Source: an archaeon (GTDB taxonomy: Archaea; Thermoproteota; Nitrososphaeria; Nitrososphaerales; CADDZS01). Taken from it: a DNA stretch of 10,650 bases. This document shows, one piece after another, positions 6,119 to 10,650 of the stretch. Every line of letters begins with the position of its first letter. Within the stretch, counting starts at the first letter, position 1. Location: assembly GCA_021792315.1 (NCBI GenBank), contig JAJYUX010000055.1, positions 1 through 10,650 on the forward strand. Reading direction: 5' to 3'. A program made the position numbers and the translations under genes. Below the pieces are notes generated by a model. That model was not told the origin of the DNA and ran no database searches. It saw only the letters and a list, made by a program, of their open reading frames with translations.

Positions 6119-7739
6119 CTTTCTTCACCTTTTCAACAGTCGATTGCGATTCAGTTGTTTCTTGGACAGCTTCCTGAGTCCCCTCTGCAGGTTCTTCTGC
6201 ACCTGCCTCACCAATGAGATCCTGTACTTCCTGACTCTTGAGGAGCTTCCTGTATTCAGGGGCCTTTCTTTTACCTGAAAGTTCTGTTGAGAACTTCGCA
6301 ATCAAAGGAAGATATTTCGCATAAATGTTGAATCTCTTCTTCTGGAACTCCATAGATCCCTTTTTCGAGACAAATGTAGATAGCTTCCGAAGTACCTCTC
6401 TTATCGCGTTCTTGAGCTCTCTCTCCAGTTCCGGTCTATCAGCCAGGTACTCCTTTCCAACTGTCTTGTATGGAACTTTAGTCGAACAAACGTGAGTGAT
6501 GATCGCAATGGGCGCTTCCTGAGGTATCTTGTAGCGTTTCCAGTCAATCTCTTCGTTAATCATCCTGAAGGCAACATCGTTTGCTTCATCATAAAGCAAG
6601 GGAATTCTGTTTGCAAATCTAAGGAGTTTGATCCCCGGCTGGATATTCTTCCCTCCGTACGCAAGACCAACTTCCACGATGAATGGAAATCCGGAATAAG
6701 CAGACGGCGGCCTGACGCAAAGCGCTACGAATTCAGGTGAGAGCTCCTTCATAATTCCTGCCTGAAGAATTTCTTCTCCAAGTGGAGAAAGACAAGATGC
6801 GTCTGGGGCGAGAAACTCATCAAACTGGTGCAATGCATTGACAAACTTCACAGTATCTTCGTTGGAAAGGCTCTTTGGTTTCTCAGAAGGAGGAAATCCC
6901 GCGAATTTTAGGAATTTTTCAGCTGTTCTTTCACCAACTCTGTGAAAGTTGTTCGTCATGAATTTTACAAAAGTTGGATCTTGCGTCTGTTTCGTCAGGC
7001 GGCGCAGAGCCTCTACGTCTATGCCATATGGATGGGGAAGCGTTTCAGTTGGAGCCGGTGGCATTGTATTTGTTCCTCTCTGGTAGGTTATTACGTTGGA
7101 ATCTGGATCAACAAGAGTAATGTTCCCGTATGGGGTCACTAGGGCCGTTTGCTTAAAGTAGTCAAGTATCTTCGCGCCTGCTCTCAGGTAATCACCCATC
7201 AAGGTCAGTTCGACCGTGGTGCCCGTTCCCGAAGCCGGCTTTGTATCGTGTTTCAGTATGACCGGCTTGTTCTCTTGAATGTCAATCAGCATGTCCAGAA
7301 TATGCATTGTTTTGCCGTCAAATGACGAAGAAATTGTAACTGGCTTGTTCGTCGTGATCTGGGCATAGAGTATTGCCATGGTTCCTCCCATACCGAACAT
7401 ACCGCGAGATTGTTTCAATTTGTACTTGGAACCGTAGAAGACGCGGCCGAAAGCATTTGGGAGGTGTTTTGCCTCAATTCCGGGCCCATTGTCCTTGACC
7501 GTAATAGTATATGCGATCTGATCTCCCGACTTCGCGCTGTCGGGAGCAATTTGAATCTTCACTGTTACTTCCGGAAGGATGCCCTCTTGTTCACAGGCGT
7601 CCAGACTGTTTTCAACAAGCTCCCTAATCGAGGTGTAAAGAGCCCGAGATGGGTTGCTGAATCCTGCCAGATCGCGATTGCGATAGAAAAATTCGCTCGG
7701 CGATATTTCGGAATAAGTTACCTTCTGAGCTGCCACCAA
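6111..7739 (-). CDS. top6B: DNA topoisomerase VI subunit B (GHKL ATPase)
   Basis: This is the ATPase subunit that drives strand passage by topoisomerase VI. Its 542 residues follow the expected order. The GHKL fold has its N-box at 40-47 (ELVENSLDA, catalytic Glu40, Mg-binding Asn44), G1 at 83-88 (DNGPGI) and G2 at 112-119 (RGMFGMGG). A helix-two-turn-helix domain lies around 245-310. The transducer domain contains HVCSTKVPYKTVGKE (416-430), which includes the ATP-sensing switch lysine. The final ~30 residues are low-complexity, Glu/Gln/Thr-rich and probably disordered. TTG at 7739 directly follows an in-frame TAG; the next codon, GTG at 7736, is an equally possible start. ATTAAT centred ~26 nt upstream predicts a leaderless transcript beginning there. 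It is the first gene of the B-A operon. Confidence 0.98.
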   Translation of the reverse strand: MVAAQKVTYSEISPSEFFYRNRDLAGFSNPSRALYTSIRELVENSLDACEQEGILPEVTVKIQIAPDSAKSGDQIAYTITVKDNGPGIEAKHLPNAFGRVFYGSKYKLKQSRGMFGMGGTMAILYAQITTNKPVTISSSFDGKTMHILDMLIDIQENKPVILKHDTKPASGTGTTVELTLMGDYLRAGAKILDYFKQTALVTPYGNITLVDPDSNVITYQRGTNTMPPAPTETLPHPYGIDVEALRRLTKQTQDPTFVKFMTNNFHRVGERTAEKFLKFAGFPPSEKPKSLSNEDTVKFVNALHQFDEFLAPDASCLSPLGEEILQAGIMKELSPEFVALCVRPPSAYSGFPFIVEVGLAYGGKNIQPGIKLLRFANRIPLLYDEANDVAFRMINEEIDWKRYKIPQEAPIAIITHVCSTKVPYKTVGKEYLADRPELERELKNAIREVLRKLSTFVSKKGSMEFQKKRFNIYAKYLPLIAKFSTELSGKRKAPEYRKLLKSQEVQDLIGEAGAEEPAEGTQEAVQETTESQSTVEKVKKDA

Positions 7740-7762
7740 CTAGGAGCACCGAACCGATCCGA

Positions 7763-7767
7763 TTAAT
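7763..7767 (-). promoter_or_regulatory. TATA-like box of the top6B-top6A operon
   Basis: The minus strand reads ATCATTAATCGG, with the AT core centred about 26 nt before the TTG at 7739. The predicted transcript start coincides with the start codon. This is a weaker match to consensus than the boxes at 2610 and 9621. Confidence 0.45.
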
Positions 7768-7817
7768 GATTCCATGCTAGAGAACAAAGGACTGCTAGAC
7801 CTAGTTGGGCCTCGGAT

Positions 7818-7845
7818 AAAAATATTCTTACGAAGTAGATCGTAA
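7818..7845 (-). terminator. Hairpin plus U-tract terminator after the KH gene
   Basis: Immediately after the KH gene stop, the minus strand forms a perfect 6-bp stem, TTACGA and TCGTAA around a 6-nt loop (7828-7845). It is followed by AATATTTTTATC with a T5 run at 7818-7822. This resembles a factor-independent terminator and separates the DUF424-RIO1-KH unit from top6B. Confidence 0.55.
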
Positions 7846-7847
7846 AA

Positions 7848-8429
7848 TCAGCTTTCTTCCGGAGGTCGTTGCGACTCCCAGAGCTGCATCCGATCCATTT
7901 TCTGTTTCGTTCTGTACTTCTGAAGCATTTCGTATGTTGATTTGTGAGTTGCGCCCTTGGCAAGTTTGTCCACAGCCTCTTTCGCCACTTTCGATGCGTC
8001 AGATTCTCCTATAATTGCCACGGTATGTCCGTAAATTGACACTTGAGCTCCGGCTAGCTCTTCTATAATCCGCCTTGCCTTGCCATTGGTACCAATCAAC
8101 CTGCTCTTGATCCGGAGCATCGCGTTCTCCGACTTGCCAGCATACTCGCGGAGATCCATGATGCTGAGTAGCTTGTCTTCTTCCAATAAAGAGAAAGCTC
8201 GCTGAGGGGAAAAGCCCCTGGCAATGGCAGACACTATGTCTGACGCCTTGAATGGGTTTGATTCAATGAGTGCTTCGGGCTTGTAGGATATTCTAGCTTC
8301 TCCTGCCTTGCTATCTATTTCAAGGGTGACGCCGCATCTCCGCTCAATCTCCTCCTTCACCGATCCTTCTTTGCCCACAAGCGCCCCCACTCGTTCGAGA
8401 GGGATCTTGATTATCTGCTCAGAACTCAA
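7848..8429 (-). CDS. Two-KH RNA-binding protein, archaeal Dim2/Pno1-like
   Basis: This is probably the archaeal counterpart of eukaryotic Dim2/Pno1, which binds the 3' end region of small-subunit rRNA during ribosome maturation. It has 193 residues. KH1 occupies ~4-75 with its GxxG loop in VGKEGSVKEEI (Gly19-Gly22). KH2 occupies ~103-165 with GTNGKARRIIEELAG (Gly113-Gly116). The linker carries ARGFSPQRAFSLLEED, conserved in this family. The tail is Lys/Gln-rich (YRTKQKMDRMQLW). The start is TTG at 8429, giving MSSEQIIKIPLERVGALVG. It begins only 2 nt after the rio1 TGA, and AGAGGGA eight bases upstream, inside rio1, can act as ribosome-binding site, so the genes look translationally coupled. 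A rio1-KH pairing is widespread in archaea. A hairpin and U-tract follow. Confidence 0.93.
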   Translation of the reverse strand: MSSEQIIKIPLERVGALVGKEGSVKEEIERRCGVTLEIDSKAGEARISYKPEALIESNPFKASDIVSAIARGFSPQRAFSLLEEDKLLSIMDLREYAGKSENAMLRIKSRLIGTNGKARRIIEELAGAQVSIYGHTVAIIGESDASKVAKEAVDKLAKGATHKSTYEMLQKYRTKQKMDRMQLWESQRPPEES

Positions 8430-8431
8430 TT

Positions 8432-9238
8432 TCAGTCCCTCTTTCCCCTAATCCTAGTAAGAAGCTTTTCATTCTCAATAGTCTTGAAACCTTTCTTTTC
8501 AAAGAATCTGTTTATATTCGATATGTCTCTGGTCAGGAACTCCTCCGCCAATGGATGCCGGTTTGATACAGCCGAACCGAAGTCGATAATCTCAAGCTCG
8601 TTGTGATACTTCAACACATTATACTCCGACAGATCAGAATGAACAAGTTCAGCCTTCTTGTATGTCAGTTCCATTGCTCGCAGAATCCTCGTGTAGTCCC
8701 TTTTCTCGACCTCTGAGTCCAAGAGTCTGGGAGCCGGTATGCCTTGAAATCCAATAAACTCCATAACCACGACATTCCCCTTGAAAGCGAGCGGTTTCGG
8801 CACTGACACTTCTGCTTCTGAGCATTGCTTCAGATTTATGAACTCCTTTCTAGCCCAAAGTTCAGCGATACCTCTGCTGTCTCTTCTAATCTTGTCGAAC
8901 CTAGGGTCTCCCACGATGTACTGCAGCCGTTTCTTGTAATCGGACGAGGCGACGAGATATATCTTGACTGCAACGTCTTTTCCCTTCGAGTCAACTCCCC
9001 AGTAGACTCTGGCTTCCTTTCCAGAACTTATCACTCCGTTAAGATATGAAAAAGCGTCTGTGTTTGCAAGATCGTAGAGTACCATGCGAGTCTGGCGGTC
9101 AAACACCTCCTCGAAAACCTCGCGCTCTTCCTCATTCTTGAGAATGACGCGGTCGCGTTTGTCGATTCTTTCGGCTAGCTTGTGGTATTTCTGGGTGCTC
9201 TCCTCTCCCGATTCGTCTCGTTCTCTAAGATATTTCAT
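8432..9238 (-). CDS. rio1: RIO1-type atypical serine protein kinase/ATPase
   Basis: This is a small-subunit maturation kinase or ATPase that acts on late pre-30S particles. Its 268 residues suit archaeal Rio1. The N-terminal ~50 residues are charged, followed by the winged-helix remnant. The nucleotide loop is VISSGKEARVYWG (69-81), the ATP-binding lysine is Lys92 (VAVKIYL), and a flexible loop follows with KIRRDSRG. The hinge is VVMEFIG (157-163). The catalytic loop is LVHSDLSEYNVL (198-209) with Asp202 and Asn207. The metal-binding Asp219 lies in IIDFGSAV, where RIO1 proteins more often have a Gln two or three residues after the Asp. RHPLAEEFLTRDISNINRFF matches the family. The ATG at 9238 is 35 nt after the DUF424 stop; AATTAATC in that gap could be a weak internal promoter. 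The KH gene follows 2 nt downstream. Confidence 0.96.
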   Translation of the reverse strand: MKYLRERDESGEESTQKYHKLAERIDKRDRVILKNEEEREVFEEVFDRQTRMVLYDLANTDAFSYLNGVISSGKEARVYWGVDSKGKDVAVKIYLVASSDYKKRLQYIVGDPRFDKIRRDSRGIAELWARKEFINLKQCSEAEVSVPKPLAFKGNVVVMEFIGFQGIPAPRLLDSEVEKRDYTRILRAMELTYKKAELVHSDLSEYNVLKYHNELEIIDFGSAVSNRHPLAEEFLTRDISNINRFFEKKGFKTIENEKLLTRIRGKRD

Positions 9239-9273
9239 TCGATTCGATCCGAGACGATTAATTCGTCCATTAT

Positions 9274-9588
9274 CTAGTGACTGAACTTGTAAATCATTAG
9301 AAAGGATACCGACCCGACTTGCTTTACGGCGTGCTCAGAAGCCAGTCTCTCTTCCACCACTCTCTCAACGATTCTTGTTCCCGCGAGGTTGATGATGCTT
9401 GAACCGCGCACTAAATCTAGAGCTTCTCTGGCGTTGACGATGTCGCCTCCAAAATAGTCCCGTGAAATCTCCATATCGGTGTTCCCGCCCTTCACTATCG
9501 TGCCGAGGAGCTCCTCGTCACAGATATTCACGAGAATCTGGTCTTGCCACTTGATTCTACGCGCGATGAATTGCTTTTCGGCAGACAT
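9274..9588 (-). CDS. DUF424 family protein
   Basis: This is an archaeal conserved protein of unknown biochemical function, 104 residues from the chosen start. The family marks are visible: ILVNICDEELLGTIVKGG near the N-terminus, DYFGGDIVNAREALDLV in the middle, and a conserved Asn-Leu-x-Gly-x-x-x-Val (INLAGTRIVERVV). No membrane segment or metal motif stands out. I start it at ATG 9588 rather than at TTG 9621, eleven codons upstream. The TATA box at 9621-9628 overlaps that TTG and predicts a transcript start near 9598, downstream of it. The shorter form also matches the usual DUF424 N-terminus better. It heads a block with rio1 (35-nt gap) and the KH gene, which suggests a link to ribosome assembly or translation (inference). 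Confidence 0.88.
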   Translation of the reverse strand: MSAEKQFIARRIKWQDQILVNICDEELLGTIVKGGNTDMEISRDYFGGDIVNAREALDLVRGSSIINLAGTRIVERVVEERLASEHAVKQVGSVSFLMIYKFSH

Positions 9589-9620
9589 TAGAGACGGTTT
9601 GTCTGATTCGCTGAAATTCA

Positions 9621-9628
9621 ATATAAAT
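9621..9628 (-). promoter_or_regulatory. TATA box of the DUF424-rio1-KH unit
   Basis: The minus strand reads ATTTATAT here, a close match to the archaeal TATA consensus. It is centred about 37 nt before ATG 9588, predicting a transcript start near 9598 and a leader of about 10 nt. It rules against the upstream TTG as start codon. Confidence 0.65.
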
Positions 9629-9690
9629 CAAGCGGTAATCCAAAAGGCGCAATTACGAAATATCATTCAAATGGGATCGGTTGAAGGAAC

Positions 9691-9696
9691 TCTAAA
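9691..9696 (+). promoter_or_regulatory. Weak TATA-like box before apt
   Basis: TCTAAA in CTCTAAAGG is centred ~45 nt before the apt ATG, giving a leader of about 19 nt. It resembles the better box at 2610 (CTCTATAAAGG) but lacks the central TA. No closer AT-rich box is present. Confidence 0.3.
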
Positions 9697-9738
9697 GGCA
9701 TAGCGCTGCAACGTAGTTCAAATAGCGGTCGTCAAACC

Positions 9739-10287
9739 ATGTCTCATGTGAAGTCACTTCCCACTGAGCAAGAACTTAGATCCAAGCTTCGTGTAGTGAA
9801 GGGGTGGCCGAAGCCAGGAGTTAATTTCATCGATATTACTACTCTTCTAAAGGATCCAGTTTCGTTTAAGTCCTCAATAGACATCTTGACAGCTCATTTT
9901 GCCAAGAAGAAGATCGATGCCATTGTGGGAATCGAAGCGAGAGGACTGATGCTTGGCTCTCCGATCGCATACAACTTAGGAATTGGTTTTGTTCCAGCGC
10001 GAAAGAAGGGCAAACTGCCCGCTGAACGCTATACCATGGAATACACACTTGAGTACGGATCCGAGTTTATCGAGATTCACACCGATGGTTTGGTGCCTGG
10101 TCAGAGAGTCGCAATCATTGATGATCTTTTAGCCACTGGTGGAACTGCCGAAGCAACAGCAAGACTAGTCGAAAAATTAGGAAGCATCGTCGCGGGTTTT
10201 GGATTTCTGGTTGAGCTGGACTTCCTTCATGGAAGGGACAAGATAAAGAAATACGATATCCTGACTCTTGTCCACTACTCTGAATAG
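9739..10287 (+). CDS. apt: Adenine phosphoribosyltransferase
   Basis: This purine-salvage enzyme converts adenine and PRPP to AMP and pyrophosphate in the cytoplasm. At 182 residues it has the usual length of the APRT family. The N-terminal signature is KPGVNFIDITTLLKDP (25-40). VGIEARGLMLGSPIA (63-77) is the second family block. RKKGKLPAERYTMEYTLEYG (88-107) is the flexible catalytic loop. The PRPP-binding motif VAIIDDLLATGGTAEA lies at 124-139 with its Asp-Asp pair. The chain ends VHYSE. The ATG at 9739 is 18 residues before the first conserved block. The gene is divergent from DUF424 and its stop lies 7 nt from the stop of a convergent four-cysteine protein gene. Hypoxanthine-type phosphoribosyltransferases are less likely because the N-terminal block is specific to APRT. 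Confidence 0.97.
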   Translation: MSHVKSLPTEQELRSKLRVVKGWPKPGVNFIDITTLLKDPVSFKSSIDILTAHFAKKKIDAIVGIEARGLMLGSPIAYNLGIGFVPARKKGKLPAERYTMEYTLEYGSEFIEIHTDGLVPGQRVAIIDDLLATGGTAEATARLVEKLGSIVAGFGFLVELDFLHGRDKIKKYDILTLVHYSE

Positions 10288-10300
10288 GTAAGATCTATTC
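10282..10300. repeat. Inverted repeat formed by two convergent stop codons
   Basis: GAATAG (10282-10287) and CTATTC (10295-10300) form a perfect 6-bp inverted repeat around a 7-nt loop. Each half is the final Glu codon and TAG stop of one of the two convergent genes. It could fold as a small hairpin in both transcripts and is followed by TTTC on the plus strand. Whether it terminates transcription is not shown; identical gene ends may be chance. Confidence 0.5.
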
Positions 10301-10546
10301 TTTCATTGCCTGTTCCTGCAGGGCATCAATTGTCTTTTGAGGTATTTCCTTGAAAAGATTGCACCAGTCCCTTCCGGATACAATGAGATTGAATACTTTC
10401 ATCTTTGCGTGAACACACAGTCCCCGTTCAAAGACATCTGCGTTTATTGGATCGTTCGGTTTGAACCAAATGCATGAAAGACAATTCTCGTACTGCCAGC
10501 TTATCCTTTTCAAATTCTTGTACAATTCCTGTTCTTCTTGTGGCAT
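10295..10546 (-). CDS. Small four-cysteine protein of unknown function
   Basis: This 83-residue soluble protein matches no family I can name. Four cysteines, Cys22, Cys25, Cys44 and Cys62, are spaced C-x2-C-x18-C-x17-C (NCLSCIW, GLCVHA, DWCNLF), a layout that could hold a zinc ion or an iron-sulfur cluster. Aromatic residues flank the cysteines. The two ends are charged helices (PQEEQELYKNLKRI and QKTIDALQEQAMKE). There is no signal peptide or membrane segment. The ATG at 10546 is supported by CGAATAAAAG centred ~29 nt upstream, giving a transcript start about 3 nt before the codon. It converges on apt with 7 nt between stops and is probably transcribed alone. Codon use and amino-acid make-up look like the neighbours, so it is likely a real gene. 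Metal binding is inference. Confidence 0.72.
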   Translation of the reverse strand: MPQEEQELYKNLKRISWQYENCLSCIWFKPNDPINADVFERGLCVHAKMKVFNLIVSGRDWCNLFKEIPQKTIDALQEQAMKE

Positions 10547-10570
10547 GTCATAGATGATGAATTGTTTCCT

Positions 10571-10580
10571 CTTTTATTCG
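10571..10580 (-). promoter_or_regulatory. TATA-like box of the four-cysteine protein gene
   Basis: The minus strand reads CGAATAAAAG, centred about 29 nt before the ATG at 10546. This gives a leader of roughly 3 nt. The rest of 10581-10650 shows no supportable gene on either strand. Confidence 0.5.
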
Positions 10581-10650
10581 TTTTGAAGAATTGAACTGAC
10601 AATTGTACATTGAAAGCATATTACTAAACAGAATCCACCTTGTGGTGATG

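Noticed and set aside
7410..7766. Plus-strand frame of 118 codons antisense to the start of top6B
   Set aside because: It is opposite the conserved GHKL ATPase motifs and has no recognisable content.
9203..9273. Small frame MDELIVSDRIE between DUF424 and rio1, ending in an ATGA overlap with rio1
   Set aside because: Eleven codons with no ribosome-binding site; it could be a leader peptide but nothing supports that.
10603..10650. Possible gene start on the plus strand: open frame from TTG 10603 to the edge, ~28 nt after an AT-rich box
   Set aside because: Only 16 codons are visible, nothing is recognisable, and the same AT-rich box is better explained as the promoter of the minus-strand gene.
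10624..10650. Possible C-terminus of a minus-strand gene (HHHKVDSV then TAG)
   Set aside because: Eight codons at the edge are too few to judge.

Overview
The window reads as an ordinary stretch of an archaeal chromosome. Every recognisable protein is archaeal in type: a threonyl-tRNA synthetase with the archaeal editing domain, both subunits of DNA topoisomerase VI, a CDP-alcohol phosphatidyltransferase beside an inositol-1-phosphate synthase, RIO1 kinase, a two-KH ribosome-assembly protein and a DUF424 protein. Ribosomal protein S26e is absent from most Euryarchaeota, so the source is more likely a TACK-type archaeon, perhaps Nitrososphaeria/Thaumarchaeota or a relative. That placement is inference. 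TATA-like boxes 22-30 nt before many starts, leaderless or very short leaders, frequent TTG starts and oligo-T stretches after stop codons also fit archaea.

Layout, left to right. The minus strand carries a block transcribed leftwards: a small Cys/His protein (2561 to 2358), thrS (2327 to 441) and the start of a PfkB-type sugar kinase that runs off the left edge (418 to 1). Divergent from this block, a CDP-alcohol phosphatidyltransferase lies on the plus strand (2636-3235). It converges on a minus-strand group made of a small two-helix membrane protein, inositol-1-phosphate synthase and S26e (4904 to 3312). Upstream on the same strand are topoisomerase VI B and A (7739 to 5021, overlapping by 8 nt), then a DUF424 - RIO1 - KH block (9588 to 7848). 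Divergent from that is adenine phosphoribosyltransferase (9739-10287, plus). It converges, with only 7 nt between stop codons, on an 83-residue four-cysteine protein (10546 to 10295). The last 104 bases hold a promoter and no supportable gene.

How the genes fit together. Ino1 makes L-myo-inositol-1-phosphate, which archaeal CDP-alcohol phosphatidyltransferases join to CDP-archaeol to make archaetidylinositol phosphate. The proximity of the two genes supports that assignment. S26e, RIO1, the KH protein and ThrRS serve ribosome assembly and translation, and DUF424 is probably tied to that work by its position. Topoisomerase VI handles decatenation and supercoil removal. Apt salvages adenine.

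I found no mobile element, CRISPR array, tRNA, rRNA or defence system, and nothing that amounts to a new multi-gene system. The items most worth a second look are the small membrane protein, whose frame has no ATG, GTG or TTG near its N-terminus, two uncharacterised small Cys proteins, and the heavy use of TTG starts apparently at leaderless transcript ends.
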